This document shows, piece by piece, positions 5,596 to 12,299 of a stretch of DNA of 13,032 bases (within the stretch, counting starts at the first letter, position 1; the number at the start of each line of letters is the position of its first letter). The stretch lies in contig PXSD01000121.1 of NCBI GenBank assembly GCA_003023165.1, positions 16,578 to 29,609 of the forward strand, written 5' to 3'. The position numbers were made by a program, and so were the translations under genes. The notes under the pieces are model-generated. The model saw only the letters and a program-made list of their open reading frames with translations, ran no database searches and was not told the DNA's origin. Source of the DNA: Halobacteriales archaeon QS_9_67_15 (GTDB taxonomy: Archaea; Halobacteriota; Halobacteria; Halobacteriales; Haloarculaceae).

Positions 5596-6876
5596 TCAAT
5601 CCGCCTCCTCCGCCGGAACGGTGAAGTCCTCCTTGTGTTCGCTTCGCCACTCGTCGATAGTGTTCATCACGGGCGCCGCGGTGACCCCGTGGGCCGTCAG
5701 CGACGCGATGACGACGAACCCGAGAAACGCCCACAGCTGGTCCTGTGCGACGACGAGTTCGAACTCCTGGAACGACGCCGCGTTCAGCGCGTGAGCGAGG
5801 TAGTAGAACGACCCGATCCCCCGGCCGATGTACCCCGCCAGCGGGCGGATGAGGAAAATAGCCGCCAGGCCGACGGCCGCGTCCATCACAGTGAGCGCGT
5901 CGAGCAGGCCGCCGGCGATCGTCCCACCGAACAGGACGAGGACTGCGGCCATCAGGAGCCGCTCGACGAGCACGGCGAAGTCGTGGAGTTTCTGGTAGTA
6001 GGCGTGTTCCCACTCGTAGTGGCGCAGGACGAGCGCGGCGACGAACACCGCGAGGAACCCGTAGCCGTTGACGAGTTCGGTCGCCCCATAGGCCAGGAGT
6101 GTCGCCGCCAGCGCCTCGGCACCCTCCATGACTCGCGCCAGGTCCGTGCTCGACGGGCGACCGAAGATGAACCGGGCGATCAGATACCCGACGACCACGC
6201 CACCGACCACCCCGACGACGATCTTGTAGAGGACGTAGTAAAGGAACCAGTCGCCGAGCCAGGCGAAGGAGCTGAGCGACGACGTGTCCGTGGCCGCCAG
6301 GCTCACGCCCGCCATCACGATGGCGAGGTTCGTGAACGGGAACGCCAGCCCGTCGTTGAGTCCCGCTTCCGAGGTGAGCGCGAACCGGATCGCGCCCTCC
6401 TGGTCGTCCGGGTCGACCTCCTCGTCGGTCTCGGCGGTCGGCGGCGTCGCCTCGACCGTCGACGCCAGCACTGGGTCAGTCGGGGCGACGACCGCCCCGA
6501 GGAGCACCGCGGTCGCGGCGCTGAGACCCAGGAGCGTGTACCCCGCAAGCGCGATGGCCGCGATCGTGAGCGGCATCGTGATCGCCAGGAGCCGCCACGC
6601 CGACGTCCACGCGCGCCAGTCGAACGGGCGGTCGAGCTTCAGCCCGGCTCCCATCAGTGCGATGATCACGACCAGCTCCGTGAGGTGTTCGGCGAACACC
6701 GGGTTCTGAACCGGGTCCGGCGCCGGGACACCCACCGGGAGCGAGAAGATCGCGAAGCCCGCGATGACGTACAGGAGCGGGAACGACATCGGCTTGTCCG
6801 CGAATAAGCGCGGTAACACGACCGCCCCGAGAAGCGCAAAGCTCACCACTACGAGCGACCACTCGTACACTGCCAT
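5596..6876 (-). CDS. CPA1-type Na+/H+ antiporter (NhaP-like)
   Basis: 426 residues, about 12-13 membrane helices. Hallmarks are APTDPVLAS (131-139; T133-D134 correspond to the TD pair of NhaP), SEAGLNDGLAFPF (169-181; the ion-binding Asn174-Asp175 pair), and IRPLAGYIGRGIGSFYYLAH (343-362; the Arg-rich CPA1 motif). It would exchange cytoplasmic Na+ for H+ across the cell membrane. An acidic loop (~148-160, TAETDEEVDPDDQEG) interrupts the helix before the ND motif. Start: ATG at 6876 is chosen because TTTTATT lies about 23 bases upstream; upstream in-frame codons (MNRHKFLLL) fall on that promoter. The downstream channel gene suggests joint control of monovalent cations. The call is firm. Confidence 0.93.
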   Translation of the reverse strand: MAVYEWSLVVVSFALLGAVVLPRLFADKPMSFPLLYVIAGFAIFSLPVGVPAPDPVQNPVFAEHLTELVVIIALMGAGLKLDRPFDWRAWTSAWRLLAITMPLTIAAIALAGYTLLGLSAATAVLLGAVVAPTDPVLASTVEATPPTAETDEEVDPDDQEGAIRFALTSEAGLNDGLAFPFTNLAIVMAGVSLAATDTSSLSSFAWLGDWFLYYVLYKIVVGVVGGVVVGYLIARFIFGRPSSTDLARVMEGAEALAATLLAYGATELVNGYGFLAVFVAALVLRHYEWEHAYYQKLHDFAVLVERLLMAAVLVLFGGTIAGGLLDALTVMDAAVGLAAIFLIRPLAGYIGRGIGSFYYLAHALNAASFQEFELVVAQDQLWAFLGFVVIASLTAHGVTAAPVMNTIDEWRSEHKEDFTVPAEEAD

Positions 6877-6893
6877 ACCCCCTACTGGAGTCG

Positions 6894-6903
6894 CCAATAA
6901 AAG
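6894..6903 (-). promoter_or_regulatory. TATA box of the antiporter gene
   Basis: Minus strand CTTTTATTGG is centred about 24 bases upstream of ATG 6876, implying a leaderless or nearly leaderless mRNA. It also decides the start codon. Confidence 0.6.
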
Positions 6904-6922
6904 GAACTTGTGACGGTTCACA

Positions 6923-6971
6923 GCGAATCCCCGCCGGCGCTGTCGATTCGCACGGAGCAGCGCGACTGCTC
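6923..6971 (-). terminator. Two tandem hairpins after the four-TM gene
   Basis: GCGAATC (6923-6929) pairs with GATTCGC (6945-6951), and GAGCAG (6955-6960) pairs with CTGCTC (6966-6971). They lie between the stop at 6988 and the antiporter promoter, where the BrkB transcript should end. There is no U-run. Confidence 0.35.
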
Positions 6972-6987
6972 GGAGTGTATGCTGTCT

Positions 6988-8325
6988 CTACTGGGGGTCC
7001 GCTCCGGACTCGTCACTGTCGGAGTCGTCCGAACTCCCGCTTCGCACGTCGGCGCCTCGGTCGCCAGCCCCCGAGTGATCGGGTTCGCCCGCCTCCGGCT
7101 GGCTTCGATTGTCGGTCTCCTCCGGCCGGTTTCGGTCGTTGGCTTCCTCTGGCCGGTCCCACTGGTTCGGGTCCGGTTCGACCTCGACGTCGACGACGTC
7201 GTGTTGCGGACGGGGTCGCAGGATGAACGGCCCCGCCGAGAGCGTGCGGAGCGTCACGGCAGCGAGCCGGATCACGTGCGCCGTCAGGACGACGTACGGA
7301 GCGAGCGAGACCGTGTAGGCGAAGAGGACGAACACCGACAGCGTCGAGAGGCGCCCGATCCGGGCGTTGGGGATGATGTTCCCGTCGAGCGCGAGGATGA
7401 GATACGAGATGAAGACGATGACCGGCAGCGAGACGTACAGCAGCGACGACGACAGCCGCGCCATCTCCCGCTTGTAGTACAGCGACTGGAAGTACTCCCT
7501 CCCGGTGCCGAAGAATTTCAGCGTGTCGGTCAGGTCCGAGAGCGCCGCTCGCTGACTGTCCGTCAACGACTCGTCGTACTGCTGTTCGAGGCGTCGCGCC
7601 GTGTTGAGTTGCCAGGAGTAGTCGTAGTGCAGTCCCGCCGAGAGTACGCGAAAGGTCCCGAACTGCGCCCCGTCGAGCGTCTCGGCTGTCGCCTTCGCGT
7701 CCGTGAGCACGTCGTCGGCGAACGCCTCGACCTCTGTCCGGAACGCCTCGTCGTCGCTCGCCATCGCGGCGGACTGCAGTTGCAGCGTCTCCGTGTAGAC
7801 CGTATAGAGGATCGTCTGGAGGAAGTCGGCCGGCCGACCGGGACTGACCTCGGCCTCGATCATCTCCTCGGCTCGCCGTCGGAACTCCAGCGACGCGTCG
7901 ACGCGCTCCTCCTCCGTCGTGATGTCCGCGATCTCGGCCGAGAGCACGATCGAACTGATCGACGTGACGATCGAAACGACGAGTATCGCGCCGCGCAACA
8001 GCGCCAGAAACAGGTCCTGTAGCGTCGTCGTCTCCGAGAGGAGCTGCTCGATGTCGACCGGTCGCGCGAGCGCCAGGAGAACGAACGACGCCAGGACACC
8101 GCCGAGGAGGACGACCGCGACCACCGACCGGTCGCCCGTGAACAGGAGCCACTTGACGACCCGGCTCCGACGGACTCGGTCGGTGATCCGCAGGTCGCCG
8201 TCCGCCAGCGACCGTCCCCCTCCCTCCCGTCCGTCACCGCCCTCGGCCATCACTCTGGCTCCGGGATCGAGCGTGTGAGCGTCGTTCGCACCGACCGGTC
8301 GACGCGACCGGTCATCTCGACTCAC
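6988..8325 (-). CDS. Four-TM membrane protein of unknown function with acidic disordered tail
   Basis: 445 residues; I do not recognise the family. Predicted membrane helices are at ~66-88 (SVVAVVLLGGVLASFVLLAL), ~103-131, ~292-314 (LYVSLPVIVFISYLILALDG) and ~328-356, with a large ~160-residue mostly helical soluble domain between helices 2 and 3 (EEERVDASLEFRRRAEEM; FRTEVEAFADDVLTDAKATA). The last ~70 residues are low-complexity and rich in Asp, Glu, Pro, Arg and Ser (RPEEANDRNRPEET; GSSDDSDSDESGADPQ), probably disordered. The GTG start at 8325 lies 14 bases inside the end of the BrkB-family gene; an ATG at 8250 (MAEGGDGREGG) is a possible alternative. The overlap implies translational coupling and a shared role at the membrane. 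It is specific to this neighbourhood as far as I can see; no catalytic motif found. Confidence 0.8.
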   Translation of the reverse strand: MSRDDRSRRPVGANDAHTLDPGARVMAEGGDGREGGGRSLADGDLRITDRVRRSRVVKWLLFTGDRSVVAVVLLGGVLASFVLLALARPVDIEQLLSETTTLQDLFLALLRGAILVVSIVTSISSIVLSAEIADITTEEERVDASLEFRRRAEEMIEAEVSPGRPADFLQTILYTVYTETLQLQSAAMASDDEAFRTEVEAFADDVLTDAKATAETLDGAQFGTFRVLSAGLHYDYSWQLNTARRLEQQYDESLTDSQRAALSDLTDTLKFFGTGREYFQSLYYKREMARLSSSLLYVSLPVIVFISYLILALDGNIIPNARIGRLSTLSVFVLFAYTVSLAPYVVLTAHVIRLAAVTLRTLSAGPFILRPRPQHDVVDVEVEPDPNQWDRPEEANDRNRPEETDNRSQPEAGEPDHSGAGDRGADVRSGSSDDSDSDESGADPQ

Positions 8326-9160
8326 CGTAGTCGGGCTGGCGGTTGCGACCGGACAGGACGACGTTCGTCGCCACCCCGAGGAGGACGACGACCGCGGCGA
8401 GGTACAGCCACGTGATCAGCAGGATGACGCCGCCGAGGACGCCGTACAGTTTTGTCCCCGACGACATCGAGACGTACGCTTGGAACAGCGCCTGCAAGAG
8501 CGTCCAGCCGAGCGCCGCGACCACGGCACCGGGCAGCGCCTCCGACAGGGTCATCGGCCAGTCGGGGAACACGTAGTACATCGGCAGGAACGCGACGACG
8601 AGGCCGACGACGAGCGCGACGAACCCCACGATCCGGACGGTCGGCAGCGGTGTGTCGATGTCGGGGAGGAGCGACGGCTCGAGTGCGACGACCGCCCCGA
8701 CGGCGAGCATCGCGAGGATGGCCATCATCATCGCGCCGAGGACGACCAGTCCGTCCGTGAGCTGGTCGACGATACCGGGACTCGCGTCGCTGTCGTAGAG
8801 CTTCGAGAACGCGGTGTCGAGCCAGCGAAAGACCTTGAGGACGGCCCACAGAAGCGTGAGGAGCCCGACGACGGAGACGCCGACGCGACCGGCCGACTGG
8901 TCGAGTGACTGCTCGACGACCCCCTGCGAGGCCGGCGTGAGATACTGGCCGGTCACCGCCAGCATCTGCTGCTGGAGCCCCTGCCCCCCGATAACGGTCG
9001 CGGCGATGAACACGAGGAGTATCAGCGGGATCAGCGACACGAAGGCGGCGTACGCGAGGCTTCCGGCCATGAACGAGACGTCTCGGTCGCGGTACAGCGA
9101 GACCAGCTGACGCGTAAACGAGACGGCCCGGCTGACTGGTCGAGTGGTCGTGAGGCTCAC
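8312..9160 (-). CDS. YihY/virulence factor BrkB family membrane protein
   Basis: 282 residues, six membrane helices. Family features are the amphipathic N-terminus followed by DVSFMAGSLAYAAFVSLIPL (28-47, the conserved sLaY.a..slipll motif), ALKVFRWLDTAFSKLYD-like text at ~107-123, VAFLPMYYVFPDWPM at ~189-203, and LPGAVVAALGWTLLQALFQAYV with LYGVLGGVILLITWLYLAA at ~209-256. The family was once annotated as RNase BN; the present view is an inner-membrane protein of unsettled, possibly transport, function. The GTG start at 9160 has AGGTGA nine bases upstream, inside a hairpin. It heads a two-gene operon with the four-TM protein. The call is firm, the biochemical role unknown. Confidence 0.92.
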   Translation of the reverse strand: MSLTTTRPVSRAVSFTRQLVSLYRDRDVSFMAGSLAYAAFVSLIPLILLVFIAATVIGGQGLQQQMLAVTGQYLTPASQGVVEQSLDQSAGRVGVSVVGLLTLLWAVLKVFRWLDTAFSKLYDSDASPGIVDQLTDGLVVLGAMMMAILAMLAVGAVVALEPSLLPDIDTPLPTVRIVGFVALVVGLVVAFLPMYYVFPDWPMTLSEALPGAVVAALGWTLLQALFQAYVSMSSGTKLYGVLGGVILLITWLYLAAVVVLLGVATNVVLSGRNRQPDYGESR

Positions 9161-9163
9161 GGC

Positions 9164-9179
9164 AGAGAGTCACCTCTCT
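9164..9179 (-). promoter_or_regulatory. Shine-Dalgarno hairpin in the BrkB-gene leader
   Basis: In the mRNA sense AGAGAG-GUGA-CUCUCU makes a 6-bp stem capped by GUGA, a GNRA tetraloop. The Shine-Dalgarno AGGUGA sits in the 3' edge of the stem and the loop, nine bases before the GUG start. Folding would hide the ribosome-binding site, so initiation could depend on salt, temperature or a factor. The structure is seen directly; the control is inferred. Confidence 0.4.
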
Positions 9180-9190
9180 CGGTACTGACA

Positions 9191-9236
9191 GTCCCGTATC
9201 GGGACATATCGAACGATCGGGCGCGACACATAAATT
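9191..9236 (-). promoter_or_regulatory. BrkB-gene promoter with dyad at predicted transcription start
   Basis: Minus strand GAATTTATGTG (about 9226-9236) is a good TATA-like box. A start ~26 bases downstream falls near 9205, in a perfect dyad GTCCCG-TAT-CGGGAC (9191-9205) that could be a repressor operator. The resulting leader is about 45 bases, unlike the leaderless genes nearby, and carries the Shine-Dalgarno hairpin. Confidence 0.45.
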
Positions 9237-9274
9237 CTCGTGGGTGGATCGGGCCGCTCGTCGGCGCTGTGCCG

Positions 9275-9568
9275 TCAGAACTGGCCCGTCTTCACGTCGA
9301 CGTCGTCGAAAGCGACCGTCACCGCCCCGCCGTACCGGTCGCCGTTTTCCTCGTCGTGTCGGCGGAACGTCGGCGGTTCCACCCGGACCTCCAGCGAGTA
9401 GGTGCCGTCTGTCGGCAGTCGGAGGGTCGCGCCGTAGTGGTACGGCACGGGGTGCCACAGGAGCGGGAGCGTCGCCGCCTCGACCTGCTCGCCGTCTGCG
9501 TCAGCGACCCTGACGCTGACCTTCGCGCCGGGGACGAACCGTCCGTCGTCGACGTCCGCGACCGCCAC
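9275..9568 (-). CDS. Tp34/P19 iron-transport-like domain, probably 5'-truncated
   Basis: 97 residues from a GTG. The sequence VADVDDGRFVPGAKVSVRV, then PVPYHYGATLRLPTDGTYSL and EPPTFRRHDEENG, fits the single immunoglobulin-like domain of Tp34/P19 periplasmic iron-binding proteins (PF10634; HYGAN..L...GxYxLxVxVxPP then RHDxxxG) and related haloarchaeal proteins. Those normally begin with a signal or lipoprotein peptide, which is missing. The same frame continues upstream as CEPGDDNCHIEV but is cut off by a TGA at 9602-9604, beyond which HPEPAGWGRVPVGEGEFE reads like more of the same protein. The gene may therefore be a decayed copy with an in-frame nonsense change rather than a cytoplasmic protein. 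It is divergent from the Rieske oxidoreductase gene. Confidence 0.55.
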   Translation of the reverse strand: MAVADVDDGRFVPGAKVSVRVADADGEQVEAATLPLLWHPVPYHYGATLRLPTDGTYSLEVRVEPPTFRRHDEENGDRYGGAVTVAFDDVDVKTGQF

Positions 9569-9697
9569 CTCGATGTGGCAGTTGTCGTCGCCCGGCTCGC
9601 ATCACTCGAACTCCCCCTCGCCGACGGGGACTCGGCCCCACCCCGCAGGTTCCGGGTGAAAATTCAACCGTCGTCCGGCCGAATATCGGACAGCAGC

Positions 9698-9703
9698 GGA
9701 GGT
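9698..9703 (+). promoter_or_regulatory. Strong Shine-Dalgarno site of the Rieske oxidoreductase
   Basis: GGAGGT lies eight bases before ATG 9712, close to a full anti-SD match and stronger than any other in the window. It fixes the start and implies a leadered mRNA. A TATA-like GAATATCG at 9681-9688 is only about 27 bases upstream of the ATG and would exclude this SD from the mRNA, so the true promoter may be further upstream, near GAAAATTC at 9658-9665. Confidence 0.55.
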
Positions 9704-9711
9704 TTGAGTAC

Positions 9712-11280
9712 ATGACACCCTCGGACGACGAGACGCGCGAGCACGGGAGCGACGAACCGACCGGCCGCCACGAGTCGCTGTGGATGGACACGGCCGACCG
9801 GACGGACTACGGCCCGCTCGAGGGCGACCTGCACGTCGACACGGCTATCGTCGGCGGCGGGATCGCAGGAATCACCACCGCCCACCAGCTGGTCGACGCC
9901 GGCCAGTCGGTCGCGGTCCTCGAACGCGACCGGATCCTCGACGGCACGACCGGCCGGACGACCGCCAAAGTGACCGCTCTCCACGGGCTCGTCTACGACC
10001 ACCTGCTGGAGCACTTCGACGAGGAACGCGCCCGGCAGTACGCCGACGCCAACCAAACCGCCGTCGAACACGTGGCGAGCACTGTCGACGACCTCGACAT
10101 CGACTGCGAGTTCGGGCGCGCGCCGGCCTACACTTACGTCGAATCGAGCAGCGACCGCCAGACGGTCCGTGCGGAGGTCGACGCCGCCCGGCGACTCGGA
10201 CTCCCGGCCTCGTTCGTCGAGTCGACGGACCTCCCGTACGGCGTGAGCGGCGCCGTCCGCTTCGACGACCAGGCGTACTTCCACCCGCGACAGTACCTGC
10301 TCGCGCTCGCCGACGCAGTCGACGACGGGGCCGACCGCGGCGGCATCTTCGAGCAGACCACCGTCGACGGCGTCGAGGACGGGTCGCCCTGCCGAGTCTC
10401 GACCGACCGGGGCGATGTCGTCGCCGACGCCGTCGTCGTCGCGTCGCACTTCCCGGTCGAGGACGACGCGCTGTACTTCTCGCGGCTCTCGCCGAAACGG
10501 TCGTACGTCGTCGCCGCGCGACTCGCCGGCGACGCGCTCGAGGGTATGTACTACGACCCGATGGAGCCGTACTTTTCGGTGCGACCCCACGCCGGTGAGG
10601 ACTCGCTCGTCCTGATCGGCGGCCAGAACCACCGCACCGGCCACGGCGGAACCACCACCGACCGGTATCGCGACCTCGAACGACAAGCCCGCAACCGCTT
10701 CGACGTCGAGTCCATCGAGTACCGGTGGGCCACGCAGGACTACACGTCGGTCGACCGCGTCCCCTTCGTCGGCGTAGCGGCCCCGCAGGTCAGCGACATC
10801 TACGTCGCGACCGGGTTCGGCGGCTGGGGGATGACCAACGGCACCGCCGCTGGACTGCTCCTCGCCGACCTGGTACGGGGACGCGACAACCCCTGGACCG
10901 ACGTCTACGACCCGACTCGCTTCGAGTTCGGCGCGTCGAAATCCGACCTCGTCGAGCACAACAAACACGCGATGAAACACCTCTTCGAGGGGTACGTGGA
11001 GTCACACCCCGGCCTCGACCTCTCGGGACTCGACCGCGGCGAGGCGCTCGTCGCCGACGAGCGCGACGACCCCGTCGCCGCCTATCGCAACGGAGACGGA
11101 CAGGTCCACGCCGTCTCCGCCGTCTGCCCGCACATGGGCTGTCTCGTCACCTGGAACGACGGCGAGGAGTCCTGGGACTGTCCCTGTCACGGGTCGCGGT
11201 TCGACGTCGACGGCTCCGTCCTCGACACACCAGCTATCGACGACCTGGACGCTGTCGACGTCTCGTCACCAGACCAATAA
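9712..11280 (+). CDS. FAD-dependent oxidoreductase with C-terminal Rieske [2Fe-2S] domain
   Basis: 522 residues. After a ~40-residue acidic extension, VDTAIVGGGIAGITTAHQL (43-60) with VLERD is the Rossmann dinucleotide-binding motif of the DAO/GlpO superfamily. The C-terminal FAD-contact region reads YVATGFGGWGMTNGTAAG. The last ~60 residues are a Rieske domain: CPH (C472, H474) and CPCH (C490, H493) hold the cluster, and C477 and C492 are placed to form the disulfide of high-potential Rieske proteins. The architecture and length match Bacillus YhfW-type proteins, whose substrate is not established; oxidation of an amine or similar substrate with electrons passed from FAD to the cluster is inference. 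No signal peptide, so cytoplasmic. It stands alone, converging with the gene at 11318. Confidence 0.92.
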   Translation: MTPSDDETREHGSDEPTGRHESLWMDTADRTDYGPLEGDLHVDTAIVGGGIAGITTAHQLVDAGQSVAVLERDRILDGTTGRTTAKVTALHGLVYDHLLEHFDEERARQYADANQTAVEHVASTVDDLDIDCEFGRAPAYTYVESSSDRQTVRAEVDAARRLGLPASFVESTDLPYGVSGAVRFDDQAYFHPRQYLLALADAVDDGADRGGIFEQTTVDGVEDGSPCRVSTDRGDVVADAVVVASHFPVEDDALYFSRLSPKRSYVVAARLAGDALEGMYYDPMEPYFSVRPHAGEDSLVLIGGQNHRTGHGGTTTDRYRDLERQARNRFDVESIEYRWATQDYTSVDRVPFVGVAAPQVSDIYVATGFGGWGMTNGTAAGLLLADLVRGRDNPWTDVYDPTRFEFGASKSDLVEHNKHAMKHLFEGYVESHPGLDLSGLDRGEALVADERDDPVAAYRNGDGQVHAVSAVCPHMGCLVTWNDGEESWDCPCHGSRFDVDGSVLDTPAIDDLDAVDVSSPDQ

Positions 11281-11284
11281 AAAC
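11276..11284 (-). terminator. T-rich 3' end signal of the small TM gene
   Basis: On the minus strand GTTTTTATT, about 35 bases beyond the stop at 11318, is the kind of oligo-T stretch that ends archaeal transcription. It overlaps the stop of the convergent Rieske gene. Confidence 0.4.
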
Positions 11285-11317
11285 TGCGGGCGAGTCGCAT
11301 GCGGGGTCGTCGGCCGC

Positions 11318-11596
11318 TTACGTCCGTGCTGCCGGTTTCGCGACGTCAGTCTTTCGCGCCTCGTAGGTGCTGTACGCGCCGAGTAGGAACGTGAGCAGTC
11401 CGACCGCGATGTCGTTCCAGAACTCGATGTCTGTCTCTATCGCGGCCGTCCTCTCGGTCGACTCCTCGGGATCGACCCCGACGACCGCGTCGCGTTCCAC
11501 GTCGGCCACCTCCTCTACGGGACCACGCTCGGCGCCCGGGCCGGGACCCGGACGGAAGCCGGCTGACTGCCGGTCTGACGGAGACTGGCTGCCCAC
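11318..11596 (-). CDS. Small single-TM protein of unknown function
   Basis: 92 residues from a GTG start. The first ~55 residues are polar, low in structure, Pro/Gly-rich then acidic; the C-terminal third has one clear membrane helix, FWNDIAVGLLTFLLGAYSTY (~59-78), followed by a basic tail (EARKTDVAKPAART). Small haloarchaeal proteins with an (N)DIAVGLLTxxLGxY helix are common and uncharacterised. Support: a TATA-like box at 11631-11640 and an oligo-T signal after the stop. The start is uncertain because an in-frame later start would remove only the polar tail. No function is assigned. Confidence 0.6.
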   Translation of the reverse strand: MGSQSPSDRQSAGFRPGPGPGAERGPVEEVADVERDAVVGVDPEESTERTAAIETDIEFWNDIAVGLLTFLLGAYSTYEARKTDVAKPAART

Positions 11597-11630
11597 TAGT
11601 CCGACGCGTGGTCAGTAACAGACGTGGAGG

Positions 11631-11640
11631 TAAGAATAAA
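11631..11640 (-). promoter_or_regulatory. TATA-like box of the small TM gene
   Basis: Minus strand TTTATTCTTA lies about 40 bases before the GTG at 11596, giving a short leader of about 13 bases. Predicted by eye. Confidence 0.45.
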
Positions 11641-11686
11641 CGAATCCGTGCTAGTCGAGCGGGTGAACGTTACGGCCCTCGCCGTT

Positions 11687-12050
11687 TCACTGCCAGTTCA
11701 TCCGTCCCGTGAGGCCGCCCTGTTGCTGTCCCACGCCCCGCTGACCGAAGCCGGTCAGCTCCTGAGTCGTCGAAACCGCCTGCAGGAGGGTGCTCGTGCA
11801 CTCCTGACAGTGCGAGGACGGCGACAGCCACACTCTCGGACGCACTCCCGGCCGGCCTGCTGGAACGCCTGTACGATCCGGTTCGGGTCGGCTATCTGGG
11901 TACACTGGTCCGCACACCACCTGCGCACTACCCGAACACCTGAATCGCCTGTACAACGCTGTGGAGTGACGTCCGGTACCGCTGGGGTATCGTTCCGCCG
12001 AACTGCATCCCGCTCTCGTCGGTCCGAGTCGCTGTGTCGTGGATAGTCAT
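11687..12050 (-). pseudogene. Remnant of a cysteine-rich four-helix copper-binding protein (DUF326-like)
   Basis: Three reading frames together spell one protein. Frame 1 opens at ATG 12050 (MTIHDTATRTDESGMQFGGT; then RTSLHSVVQAIQVFG) and stops at 11928-11930. A second frame continues RWCADQCTQIADPNRIVQ, then AFQQAGRECVRECGC. A third gives SSHCQECTSTLLQAVSTTQE and ends at the TGA at 11687. The CxxxC spacing (CADQC, CVREC) and HCQEC fit four-helix-bundle copper-storage-like proteins (PF03860/DUF326). At least two frameshifts, and an apparent deletion between CVRECG and HCQEC relative to the usual length, make it non-functional. It keeps a plausible promoter upstream. The family call rests on motif pattern only. 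Confidence 0.65.
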
Positions 12051-12066
12051 CGAGCGTGAACCTATC

Positions 12067-12094
12067 GGCCACTTGGCCAAAAGTCCGTATATAC
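12067..12094 (-). promoter_or_regulatory. TATA-like box and dyad upstream of the copper-protein remnant
   Basis: GTATATAC (12087-12094) is a self-complementary TATA-like box about 40 bases before ATG 12050. Between it and the start lies GGCCA-CT-TGGCC (about 12068-12079), a candidate operator left from when the gene was regulated. Confidence 0.4.
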
Positions 12095-12251
12095 CACCAC
12101 GGTAGTGCTCGCGCTATCAGCCCGTTACTCCGTATTTTCGCCGTTTACGGTACTGAAACGCCGCTTACCGCGGCGCGCGGTTCACGAGTTTCCGGTTCAC
12201 TTCACGGGAGTGTCTGCACCGAGTAGGAGACGAGTCGAAGCGCGCCCAGAT

Positions 12252-12297
12252 CTTACGTAACAATTATTACGACCCTTCGCGTAATTCGTTACATAAG
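12252..12297 (+). promoter_or_regulatory. AT-rich promoter with nested GTAA/TTAC palindromes
   Basis: CTTACGTAAC (12252-12261) and GTTACATAAG (12288-12297) are reverse complements at 9 of 10 positions. Inside are TTACGTAA (12253-12260), CGTAA-N6-TTACG (12256-12271) and GTAA-TTCG-TTAC (12281-12292). ACAATTATTA (12260-12269) is a fitting TATA box for the ATG at 12300, so the palindromes cover the TATA box and predicted start. This is typical of tight repressor control; the factor is unknown. Confidence 0.5.
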
Positions 12298-12299
12298 AT

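Noticed and set aside
5239..6807. 522-codon plus-strand frame opposite the antiporter and channel genes
   Set aside because: Arg/Glu/Asp-rich composition typical of antisense shadows; the minus strand encodes unmistakable NhaP and K+-filter motifs.
6910..8022. 370-codon plus-strand frame opposite the four-TM gene
   Set aside because: Arg-rich shadow; the minus strand has hydrophobic helices and a coupled start with the BrkB gene.
9602..9604. TGA in the Tp34-like gene as a selenocysteine or readthrough codon
   Set aside because: Haloarchaea are not known to use selenocysteine and no SECIS-like structure was seen; a nonsense change in a decayed gene is simpler.
9664..10980. 438-codon minus-strand frame opposite the Rieske oxidoreductase
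   Set aside because: Shadow of a gene with clear FAD and Rieske motifs.
11624..12046. 140-codon plus-strand frame opposite the copper-protein remnant
   Set aside because: No SD, promoter or recognisable motif; the Cys-rich blocks on the minus strand explain the region better.
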